NCBI RefSeq assembly: GCF_000281895.1
Contig: NZ_CM001558.1
Span: forward strand, 3,352,556 to 3,416,555
Length of the DNA: 64,000 nt
From: Pseudomonas fluorescens Q2-87
Lineage (GTDB): Bacteria > Pseudomonadota > Gammaproteobacteria > Pseudomonadales > Pseudomonadaceae
Direction: 5' to 3'
The notes under the pieces are model-generated. The model searched no databases and was not told where the DNA came from. It saw nothing but the letters and a program-made list of their open reading frames with translations. Below are positions 51,471 to 59,123 of the stretch, piece after piece (position 1 is the first letter of the stretch; each line of letters begins with the position of its first letter). The translations under genes and the position numbers were made by a program.

Positions 51471-52718
51471 ATGCGCATCGCAATCATCGGCAGCGGCATT
51501 TCGGGGCTGACCTGCGCTCACCTGCTGGCCCGTCGACACTCGATTACCGTGTTCGAGGCCGACGACCGCATCGGTGGCCACACCCACACCGTCGACGTTG
51601 ACTGGCAGGGCCGGCGCTACGCCGTGGACACGGGTTTCATCGTCTACAACGACTGGACCTACCCGAACTTCATTCGCCTGCTGAATCAACTGGGTGTGGC
51701 GTCGCGCCCCACCGAAATGAGCTTCTCGGTGCATGACCCAGCCACCGGCCAGGAATACAAGGGTGACACCCTGCGCAGCCTCTTCGCCCGACGGCGCAAC
51801 CTGCTGTCGCCGGGCTTCTGGGGCATGCTGCGGGACATCCTGCGGTTCAACCGGCAGGCGACGGCCGACCTGCAAGCCCAGCGTATCGACGGCACCACCC
51901 GGCTCGGCGACTACTTGCACGCCCAAGGCTACGGCCAACGTTTCATCGATCATTACATCGTGCCGATGGGCTCGGCGATCTGGTCGATGTCACCGGCCAG
52001 GATGCTGGAATTCCCGCTGCAATTCTTCGTGCGGTTCTGCCACAACCATGGCCTTCTGTCGGTCTACCAGCGTCCACAATGGCGCGTAATCGAGGGTGGT
52101 TCCCGCGGCTACATCGAGCCGTTGTGCGCGCCCTTTCGCCAGCACATCCGACTCAACTGCGCAGTACAGCGCGTGAGCCGCGATGAAGCGGGGGTGAGCG
52201 TGGTAAGTGCCGCGGGCATCGAGCGTTTCGACAAGGTGGTGTTCGCCTGTCACAGCGACCAGGCGCTCGCCCTCCTCGAGGCGCCAGGCCCGGAAGAACG
52301 CGAAGTGCTCGGTGCCCTGGCCTACGCCAGCAACGAGGTACTGCTGCACACCGACACCCGACTGCTGCCACGCCGGCGCCGGGCCTGGGCGAGCTGGAAT
52401 TATCGCCTCGGCGGTCCGGCTCATGCGCCGGCCGCCCTGACCTACAACATGAATATTCTCCAGGGCCTGGACGCCCCTGTGACCTTTTGCGTCAGCCTCA
52501 ACCAGAGCGATGCGGTCGACCCGGCCAAGGTGCTTGCGCGCTTCGATTACGCGCACCCGCAATACAGCCTCGCCGGGGTGGCGGCCCAGGCGCGCCAACA
52601 TGAGTTGCAAGGTCACCAGCACAGCTATTTCTGCGGCGCCTACTGGGCCAACGGTTTTCATGAAGACGGCGTGGTCAGCGCCCTGCAGGTGGCGAAACAC
52701 TTCGGTGAGCGCCTATGA
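51471..52718 (+). CDS. FAD-dependent (amine-oxidase-like) oxidoreductase of the fatty-acid cluster
   Basis: 415 residues with an N-terminal FAD motif IIGSGISGLTCAHLLA, the amine-oxidase-family GGHTHTVDVDWQGRRYAVDTG, and a distal segment YFCGAYWANGFHEDGVVSA. Proteins of this type sit in cyclopropane/furan fatty-acid clusters as a putative acyl-chain desaturase or oxidase. Overlaps the DUF1365 gene by 4 nt. Confidence 0.85.
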   Translation: MRIAIIGSGISGLTCAHLLARRHSITVFEADDRIGGHTHTVDVDWQGRRYAVDTGFIVYNDWTYPNFIRLLNQLGVASRPTEMSFSVHDPATGQEYKGDTLRSLFARRRNLLSPGFWGMLRDILRFNRQATADLQAQRIDGTTRLGDYLHAQGYGQRFIDHYIVPMGSAIWSMSPARMLEFPLQFFVRFCHNHGLLSVYQRPQWRVIEGGSRGYIEPLCAPFRQHIRLNCAVQRVSRDEAGVSVVSAAGIERFDKVVFACHSDQALALLEAPGPEEREVLGALAYASNEVLLHTDTRLLPRRRRAWASWNYRLGGPAHAPAALTYNMNILQGLDAPVTFCVSLNQSDAVDPAKVLARFDYAHPQYSLAGVAAQARQHELQGHQHSYFCGAYWANGFHEDGVVSALQVAKHFGERL

Positions 52719-53509
52719 ACAGTAGCCTGTGTCGCGGCTGGATCGATCATCGGCGCTATACCCCGGCGGTCCACGGGTTCCGTTATCCAATCGGCATGCT
52801 GTACCTGGACCTGGCCGAACAGGAACAGGTGCTGGGGTTGTCGCGCCTGCTGCGGCCGTGGCCCCTGGCACCGCTGTGCTGGCGCGAGCGCGATTACCTG
52901 CCCGCCCGCACCCGACAGGGGGTCCCCCTGGCCGACGCAGTGCGCGGGATCCTCGCCGAGGCCTTGGGCGTCGCCCCGCAAGGCGCGATCCACCTGCTGA
53001 CCCAACCGCGCAGTTGGGGCCTGTCGTTCAACCCCGTGAGCTTCTATTTCTGCCACGAAACCTGTGGGCGCTTGGCGGCGATCCTCTGCGAGGTGCGCAA
53101 TACCCCATGGCGCGAACGCTACCACTACGTGTTACCGGTACGCCCTGGCGAGCCCCAGGCGTTTCGGGTGGCCAAGGCTTTCCATGTATCGCCGTTCCTG
53201 CCCCAGGACATGGATTACCGCATGCGTTTCCTGATCCTGGATTCCAGCGTTCGCGTACTCATGGAGAACTGGCGCGACGGCCGCAAGGTGTTCGAGGCCG
53301 GGCTGGTCCTGGATCGCCACCCCCTCGATGCGCGGTCGTTGCGCTGGCACATCCTGGCCTTTCCCTGGATGAGCCTGCGCACCGTCAGCGCCATTTACTG
53401 GCAGGCCCTGCGCCTGATCTTCAAACGCACCCCTCTGCACGACCACCAGGCCAGCCAAGGCAACCTGAGCGTCGGCGAAACTGCCCATAAGGACTGCGAC
53501 CATGTCTGA
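52715..53509 (+). CDS. DUF1365 family protein
   Basis: 264 residues. The start is coupled to the FAD oxidase stop (ATGA). DUF1365 features include RGWIDHRRYTPAVHGFRYPI, SFNPVSFYFCHE and EVRNTPWRERYHY. The family occurs almost always between the FAD oxidase and CFA-like genes; its biochemical role is not settled. It overlaps the next gene by 8 nt. Confidence 0.88.
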   Translation: MNSSLCRGWIDHRRYTPAVHGFRYPIGMLYLDLAEQEQVLGLSRLLRPWPLAPLCWRERDYLPARTRQGVPLADAVRGILAEALGVAPQGAIHLLTQPRSWGLSFNPVSFYFCHETCGRLAAILCEVRNTPWRERYHYVLPVRPGEPQAFRVAKAFHVSPFLPQDMDYRMRFLILDSSVRVLMENWRDGRKVFEAGLVLDRHPLDARSLRWHILAFPWMSLRTVSAIYWQALRLIFKRTPLHDHQASQGNLSVGETAHKDCDHV

Positions 53510-54773
53510 CCCCATCCTGAGCGTAACCAAGGCTGCGAGCTCGCGTCCGTTCAGCGGCGGCTTTTTCAAGCAGGCCGTGCTCAGCCAGTTGCGTCGCCTG
53601 CGCCAGGGCCACCTGCGCCTGACCGTGGACGGAGCCACGACGAGCTTCGGTGACCCGGACAGTGCGCTGGTGGCCGACGTCGAGATCGTCGACGATGCCG
53701 TCTGGGGCATGGTCGCGGGGAACGGTTCCATCGGCGCTGGCGAGGCTTATATCCAGGGCCATTGGCGCAGTCACGACTTGACAGCCGTCACGCGCCTGTT
53801 CGTGGCCAACCTGGAAGTGCTCGACGCCATGGACAGCGGCCTGGCCCGCATCAGCCGCCCGTTGCTGCGCGGGCTGCACTGGCTCAACCGCAACAATCGA
53901 CGCGGCTCGCGGCGCAACATCATGGCCCATTACGACCTTGGCAACGCGCTGTTCGAGCGCTTGCTCGACCCGACCATGATGTACTCGGCCGCACTGTTCG
54001 AGAGTCCCGAGCAAAGCCTGGAAGACGCCCAGCTCAACAAGCTCGAACGCATCTGCCGCAAGCTTGACCTGCGCCCCGGCGATCACCTGCTGGAGATCGG
54101 CACCGGCTGGGGCAGCCTGGCGATTTACGCAGCCAGTCACTATGGATGCAAGGTCACCACTACTACCCTGTCGGACGAGCAATACGCGCACACCTGTCGG
54201 CGTGTCGAGGCCCTGGGCCTGCAACAGCGCATCAGCGTGCTGCGCCAGGATTACCGTGACTTGCAAGGCCGCTACGACAAGCTGGTGTCCATCGAAATGA
54301 TCGAAGCCGTCGGTCATCGCTACCTGCCGCAGTACTTCCGTCGTTGCGCCGCGCTGCTCAAGGATGACGGCCTGATGCTGCTGCAATCGATCACCATCCG
54401 CGACCAACGCTACGACCAGGCTCGACGTTCGGTGGATTTCATCCAGCGTCATGTTTTTCCAGGCGGCGCGCTGCCGTCACTGTCCCGACTGTTGACCACC
54501 GCCAGCACCCAGACACCGCTCAATCTGCTGCACCTGGAGGACTTCGGGGCCCATTACGCCCGTACCCTGCGGCATTGGCACGAAAACTTCAGGCAGTCCC
54601 GCCAGGCTTTGCTGGCGCTGGGCTACGACGAAACCTTCCAGCGTTTCTGGGAATTCTATCTGTGTTACTGCGAAGGCGGCTTCCAGGAGCGTGCCATTGG
54701 CGTCGCCCAATTACTCTTCGCTGGCCCCGGCGCTCGCCAATCGCCGTGGCTGGGGCAACAGGAACAGGCATGA
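53502..54773 (+). CDS. Cyclopropane-fatty-acyl-phospholipid synthase-like methyltransferase
   Basis: 423 residues. The SAM-binding motif LLEIGTGWGSLAIYAASHYG begins near residue 195, and CFA-family segments NIMAHYDLGNALFERLLDP, MMYSAALFES and IEMIEAVGHRYLPQYF are present. It methylates unsaturated acyl chains of membrane phospholipids. In this gene context the product may be a methylated or furan fatty acid rather than a cyclopropane; this is inference from cluster composition. Confidence 0.87.
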   Translation: MSDPILSVTKAASSRPFSGGFFKQAVLSQLRRLRQGHLRLTVDGATTSFGDPDSALVADVEIVDDAVWGMVAGNGSIGAGEAYIQGHWRSHDLTAVTRLFVANLEVLDAMDSGLARISRPLLRGLHWLNRNNRRGSRRNIMAHYDLGNALFERLLDPTMMYSAALFESPEQSLEDAQLNKLERICRKLDLRPGDHLLEIGTGWGSLAIYAASHYGCKVTTTTLSDEQYAHTCRRVEALGLQQRISVLRQDYRDLQGRYDKLVSIEMIEAVGHRYLPQYFRRCAALLKDDGLMLLQSITIRDQRYDQARRSVDFIQRHVFPGGALPSLSRLLTTASTQTPLNLLHLEDFGAHYARTLRHWHENFRQSRQALLALGYDETFQRFWEFYLCYCEGGFQERAIGVAQLLFAGPGARQSPWLGQQEQA

Positions 54774-55258
54774 GCCGCACCGGCCTGGTGATCAACGCTC
54801 TCTGGTTGCAACTGGGCTGGTGGGGTTGCGTATGGGGTGCGAAGGATCCGCGGTGGTTGCTGGCGGTGCTCGTCGGACTGCTGGCGCACCTGATGCTGTG
54901 TCCCGGGCCCCGGGCGGAGCTGCACGCGGTGATGCGCGTCGGCCTGGGCGGCATGCTGCTGGACTGGGGGCTGGGTGTACTCGGTTTGTTCGAATTCAGC
55001 CAACTCCCGCTGCCACTCTGGCTGGCCTTGCTCTGGCTGGTTTTTGCCACGGGGTTGCGCCATAGCCTGGCCTGGGCTGCGACGCCGGTCTGGCGCGGTG
55101 CGTGTGCGGGCTTCATCGGCGGCCCGCTGGCCTACTGCGTGGGAGCGCCATTGACGGGGGTTACGCTGCCCCTTGGCGTGCTCGGCACCGCGCTGGTCCT
55201 GGCGCCGCTTTGGGCGCTTTTAATGCCGTTGGCGTTGCGCCTGGCCGACTCGCGCTGA
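54770..55258 (+). CDS. DUF2878 membrane protein
   Basis: 162 residues, very hydrophobic, with about five membrane segments (WLLAVLVGLLAHLMLC; LPLPLWLALLWLVFATGL; TLPLGVLGTALVLAPLWALL). DUF2878 proteins accompany CFA-like/FAD oxidase clusters. ATG 54770 overlaps the methyltransferase stop (ATGA). Last gene of the plus-strand operon; convergent with the minus-strand operon 21 nt away. Confidence 0.85.
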   Translation: MSRTGLVINALWLQLGWWGCVWGAKDPRWLLAVLVGLLAHLMLCPGPRAELHAVMRVGLGGMLLDWGLGVLGLFEFSQLPLPLWLALLWLVFATGLRHSLAWAATPVWRGACAGFIGGPLAYCVGAPLTGVTLPLGVLGTALVLAPLWALLMPLALRLADSR

Positions 55259-55279
55259 TCCAGCGGCGCAGGCAACCCG

Positions 55280-55585
55280 TCACCAGGGCTCATCGAGAAA
55301 AAGCGGTATGCGCAGCGGCTCGATCAGGCCCTCCGGCTGACCGCACATTTCGTCGTGGACCACTTGCTGCACCAGCGTGCACGGCAAACGCGGCACGGGT
55401 CGCAGCAGCTCGCGCAGGTGCGTGGTGGAGCGCACCTGCATCGTCTTGCCCGACTCATCGAGCAGCGTCCGCAGCCCGCTGTGCAGCCGGGCACGGAGCA
55501 CGTACAGCCCGCCTTCCAGGGATAACAACTCCAACTCGTGGATTCGGCCTTCAACAGCCAGGTCGGTCAACTCTCGAAGCTTCAT
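55280..55585 (-). CDS. DUF6482 family protein
   Basis: 101 residues (MKLRELTDLAVEGRIHELEL; VRARLH-like RARLHSGLRTLLDESGKTMQ), a small soluble Pseudomonas family of unknown function. Its ATG overlaps the DUF3833 stop by 4 nt, so it is translationally coupled as the last gene of the minus-strand operon. Confidence 0.75.
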   Translation of the reverse strand: MKLRELTDLAVEGRIHELELLSLEGGLYVLRARLHSGLRTLLDESGKTMQVRSTTHLRELLRPVPRLPCTLVQQVVHDEMCGQPEGLIEPLRIPLFLDEPW

Positions 55586-56121
55586 TGGGCAGCCCCGGTC
55601 TGACGACGGAAAAACAAGGTCACCTGCCCCAGCTCGACGCCGAGCTTATTCATGCTCGAACGATTGATCAGCGTGTCTTCGTCCATCAGATACATCCAGT
55701 CATCAAAGCTCACTACGTAAGTCGAACCGTCCACCGGCAGGTTCAACTTATAACGCCAGCGCAGCGCATTGCCGGCCACTTCGCCCTGCGCTTCGCCGAC
55801 TACGTCATCGGCACGACCGCGCCAGCGCCCGGGGCCATCCGGTGTCAAGGTCCAGACCCGCTGCTGGCGAGTGCCGTCGCTGTAGAGGAAACGTTCATCC
55901 AGGATCAGCCGTTCACCCTCATGGCGACTGGAAATGTTCACCTCAAAACGCTTGATCACCTCACCCGAACGTTTCTGATAGATGCCCCAGGCCTTGACGG
56001 GCTTGCTGAAAAACTGCGCCAGGTCCAATTGGGGTTGCTGGTCGGCGTAGCGGTCGACATTGACATTGCCGCAGCTGGTCAAGCCCAGCATCAACAACAA
56101 TGCCATCAAAAAACGCGTCAT
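55582..56121 (-). CDS. DUF3833 lipoprotein
   Basis: 179 residues. A lipoprotein signal (LMALLLMLGLTSC) puts the lipid-modified Cys at about residue 17. The body has AWGIYQKRSGEVIKRFEVNI and WTLTPDGPGRWRGRADDVVG. DUF3833 is a regular member of this fatty-acid-type cluster; location is the envelope and function unknown. Follows the chalcone-isomerase-like gene by 26 nt. Confidence 0.87.
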   Translation of the reverse strand: MTRFLMALLLMLGLTSCGNVNVDRYADQQPQLDLAQFFSKPVKAWGIYQKRSGEVIKRFEVNISSRHEGERLILDERFLYSDGTRQQRVWTLTPDGPGRWRGRADDVVGEAQGEVAGNALRWRYKLNLPVDGSTYVVSFDDWMYLMDEDTLINRSSMNKLGVELGQVTLFFRRQTGAAQ

Positions 56122-56147
56122 GGCTTATCTCCTGTAGTACGTGAGGA

Positions 56148-56684
56148 CTAAAGCCCAAGCAGTTGTTTTCTAAGTTGTTTATCTTGGGTTTCCGGATCAA
56201 GCCAGATGGCAAAGAATGCCCGGGCGAACGATGGGTCGTCGATCGCGTGGGACAGGTGCTCATCGACATAGAAGCGACACCCGTGCCCCGGCAGGTACAC
56301 GCCGGTGATGCGGCTGCCAGGCTTCACGTCAACAAACGCAAGGCGCATATGGGTTCGCCACGCGTCCAGCCGTTGAGCATCCAGGGGCGCACCGTTGATG
56401 CGCTGGATTTCTTCAAGGCTGGTCTGGACCAGGGTTTCCTTGCCAATGGATCGTCGGTAATCGAGTTCCAGGGCAAACGCAGTGTCGAGGCTTGGCGACG
56501 GAGCAGCGCTCCATAGCCGCGCCTGATAGACATCGAAGCCAAACCGGGTGAAATCGCCTTGCCCGATCAGGCGTGCGCCGGGCAACGCACTGCGCCAATC
56601 CGCAAAGGCCGGGAAAGCGTAAAAAGCCAGCAGGCCAATCATCAATCCGACCAGGTTTCTCCAGGCTACGAATGACCTGATCAT
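56148..56684 (-). CDS. Chalcone-isomerase-like exported protein
   Basis: 178 residues. A signal peptide or anchor (LVGLMIGLLAFYAFPAFA) precedes a chalcone-isomerase-like fold (ARLIGQGDFTRFGFDVYQAR; IGKETLVQTSLEEIQRI). The fold includes fatty-acid-binding proteins, which suits the neighbouring lipid-modifying genes. First gene of the minus-strand operon; TGTACA-N12-TGTACA lies 38-61 nt upstream. Confidence 0.82.
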   Translation of the reverse strand: MIRSFVAWRNLVGLMIGLLAFYAFPAFADWRSALPGARLIGQGDFTRFGFDVYQARLWSAAPSPSLDTAFALELDYRRSIGKETLVQTSLEEIQRINGAPLDAQRLDAWRTHMRLAFVDVKPGSRITGVYLPGHGCRFYVDEHLSHAIDDPSFARAFFAIWLDPETQDKQLRKQLLGL

Positions 56685-56721
56685 GAGTGCGTCACCGGTT
56701 GCTCAAGGACGCCTCAATATT

Positions 56722-56745
56722 TGTACAGAGATAGATTTTTGTACA
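56722..56745. promoter_or_regulatory. TGTACA-N12-TGTACA pair upstream of the minus-strand operon
   Basis: TGTACA at 56722-56727 and 56740-56745 with exactly 12 nt between, identical in spacing to 50252-50275. It lies between the chalcone-isomerase-like gene and the end of the phosphoesterase gene. Confidence 0.65.
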
Positions 56746-56760
56746 GCTTTTTTCCAATCT

Positions 56761-57219
56761 TCATTCCAGCAACTGAATGATCCGCGCCTCGATCGCGCCG
56801 GCCTCCATTTCAACCAGCGCTAGGGTCACCGGCAGCTTGAAACGCCGCCGGCCAGCGCTGCCAGGGTTCAAGTACAGCCGTTCGCCGCGCCATTCGATGC
56901 TGGGCTTGTGGGAATGGCCGGTAATCACCAACTTGACCCCGGGTTCAAGTGAAACGGGCACATCGGCGATGTCATGGACGAGCAAAGCCTGGCACTCGCC
57001 CAGATCGAATTGCAGGCAATCGGCCAGTTGCCCTGCCCACTCCGCGCCCACGTCGTTGTTGCCACGCACTACGTGCAGCGGCGCGAGAGCTGCCAGTTGT
57101 TGCAGGATATCGGGGCTGCCGATGTCGCCGGCATGGACGATCCGTTCGCAACCTTGAAGTGCCGCAAGGGCTTGCGGACGAAGCAAGCCATGGGTATCGG
57201 AAATGACGCCAATCTTCAT
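56761..57219 (-). CDS. YfcE-type metallophosphoesterase
   Basis: 152 residues from ATG 57219. Calcineurin-like metal motifs: VISDTHG, HAGDIGS, VRGNND, and ITGHSHKP. Family members (E. coli YfcE, 184 aa) hydrolyse small phosphodiesters or phosphoesters with Mn2+. The frame is open upstream to 57282 but without start signals. Divergent from the diguanylate cyclase. Confidence 0.88.
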   Translation of the reverse strand: MKIGVISDTHGLLRPQALAALQGCERIVHAGDIGSPDILQQLAALAPLHVVRGNNDVGAEWAGQLADCLQFDLGECQALLVHDIADVPVSLEPGVKLVITGHSHKPSIEWRGERLYLNPGSAGRRRFKLPVTLALVEMEAGAIEARIIQLLE

Positions 57220-57437
57220 GAAAGTGTTCTCTCTACAGGTTCCGTATCCATCACAATCATCCGTTGGACACGCATGAGGCACTAAATAGGCGGTGGCTGT
57301 GTCCTTACTTTACTTATTGACATCTCAATGGGCGGTGCCATCCGTGCCGGCCTCGTTGCCGTCGCTAACGTGCTGAATTCGAATAAGGTAGGCTTCGCAT
57401 CCATCGTGCGCAGACCCGCCGTAAAAGGAAATAGTTG

Positions 57438-59006
57438 ATGCTGGGACGCAAGCGACCAGAGCCAAAGATCGAAAACCCAGATGCAGCCCTTCCCCCCCAA
57501 GCTGCAAGGGCCGGCGCGGCGTTGCGTCTTACTGTGAGCTTTATGTTGGTAGTGGTCGTGGCGTTCCTGGCCGTCGAGGGCTGGCGCACGTGGCGCGACT
57601 ATCGCTCGGCTTTCGCGTCTGCCCGCGATTCGGTGACGAACCTGGCGCGGGCCACAGCCCAGCACGCCGAAGACACCATCCGGCAAGTGGATGTACTGAC
57701 CGCCGCCCTCAGCGAGCGTGTGGAGGGCGACGGTTTGGAGAACATGGACGTCCCGCGCATTCACAAGCTGCTGGTGCAACAGGCCGCCATCATGCCGCAG
57801 TTGCATGGACTGTTTATCTATGGTCCCGATGGCAAATGGGTGGTGACGGACAAGGAGGTCATTCCGGAGCCGGCAAACAACGCCGACCGCGACTACTTCC
57901 AATATCACCGCACCCATGAGGACCGAGACGTGCGGATCGGCGACGTCATCAAGAGTCGATCCACCAACGACCTGATCATTCCCATCTCCCGCCGCTTGAA
58001 CAACCCGGACGGCTCCTTTGCCGGCGTGCTGCTGGGGACGGTCAAGGTCAGCTATTTCGTGGACTACTACGGCGATTTCAAGATCGACGACAAGGGCGCC
58101 CTGGTCCTGGCCACGCGAAGCGGAACCATCCTGGTGCGCCGGCCCTTCGTCGAATCGGTGATTGGCAAGAGCCTGGTCAACAGCGTGATCTTCAAGAATT
58201 ACCTGCCCACGTCCAACCAGGGCACGGCCGAGGCCAAGGCTGTCATCGACGATACCGAGCGCCTGTACGCCTACCGGGCCTTGAGCACCTATCCGCTGGT
58301 GGTGGAAGCCGGCCTGTCCCGGGAATCCATCATCGCGCCCTGGCGGCGCGACCTGCTCAAGACCAGCCTGGTGCTGATTTTCCTGATCGTGATACTCGTA
58401 GGCTTCGGGCTTATCGTGCTGAACCAGCTGCGCTACCGAATGACCATGGAGGCGCAGATTCGTAACGCCCACCAGACGATGCGCGACATGGCGCTGACCG
58501 ACAGCCTGACCGGGCTGGGCAACCGCAGGCGGCTGGACATTGCCTTGGCCGATGAGGTTCGCCTGGCCAAGCGCCAGGGTTCGTCACTCGCGCTGATCAT
58601 GCTCGACGTCGACTATTTCAAGCGCTTCAACGACAAATACGGCCATGCCGCCGGCGACGAATGCCTGCGCGCGATTGCAGGCGCGATCCAGCAGACCATC
58701 AAGCGCCCGGGCGACCTGGCCGTGCGGTATGGCGGCGAAGAATTCACCGTGCTGCTCCCCAACACCGACAGCGCCGGTGCCGGCAGAGTCGCACAACAGA
58801 TCCTTGAAGCCATCCGGGCCCTGAACATCGAACACGGCGACCATCCCCTGGGCTTGGTCACGGCCAGCGCGGGCATTACCACCGGCCAACCGAGTGTCGA
58901 GGACGCGACCCCGGCCATGCTCATAAAAGCCGCTGACGCCTTTTTGTACCTGGCCAAGAACACCGGGCGAAACCGCTGGTGCAGTGCCAACGCCTCTCAA
59001 GACTGA
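57438..59006 (+). CDS. Membrane diguanylate cyclase with periplasmic sensor (GGDEF)
   Basis: 522 residues. TM1 about 28-48, a periplasmic Cache-like domain about 50-305 (FIYGPDGKWVVTDKEV; DRDYFQYHRTHEDRDVRIGD), TM2 about 308-330, and a GGDEF domain from about 350. The active-site motif GGEEF (432-436) is intact and an I-site RPGD (423-426) lies five residues upstream, so an active, feedback-inhibited cyclase is expected. ATG 57438 follows AAAGGAAATAGTTG. A c-di-GMP-dependent Nfr-like locus is in the same window, but no link is shown. Confidence 0.9.
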   Translation: MLGRKRPEPKIENPDAALPPQAARAGAALRLTVSFMLVVVVAFLAVEGWRTWRDYRSAFASARDSVTNLARATAQHAEDTIRQVDVLTAALSERVEGDGLENMDVPRIHKLLVQQAAIMPQLHGLFIYGPDGKWVVTDKEVIPEPANNADRDYFQYHRTHEDRDVRIGDVIKSRSTNDLIIPISRRLNNPDGSFAGVLLGTVKVSYFVDYYGDFKIDDKGALVLATRSGTILVRRPFVESVIGKSLVNSVIFKNYLPTSNQGTAEAKAVIDDTERLYAYRALSTYPLVVEAGLSRESIIAPWRRDLLKTSLVLIFLIVILVGFGLIVLNQLRYRMTMEAQIRNAHQTMRDMALTDSLTGLGNRRRLDIALADEVRLAKRQGSSLALIMLDVDYFKRFNDKYGHAAGDECLRAIAGAIQQTIKRPGDLAVRYGGEEFTVLLPNTDSAGAGRVAQQILEAIRALNIEHGDHPLGLVTASAGITTGQPSVEDATPAMLIKAADAFLYLAKNTGRNRWCSANASQD

Positions 59007-59123
59007 ACCTCGCGGCATGGCCGCGCATCGGTCCGTAGCATGCAATCCCAGTGCAAAGGTGCCTGGAAGGCATCCGGCGGCTACAATGCTCGCTTCGACC
59101 GTGACCAGCCTGATTAAAAAAAC

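Noticed and set aside
52715..53509. Second overlapping plus-strand frame (52729-53490) as a gene
   Set aside because: It shares the DNA of the DUF1365 gene in another frame and is an Arg/Pro/Gly-rich shadow.
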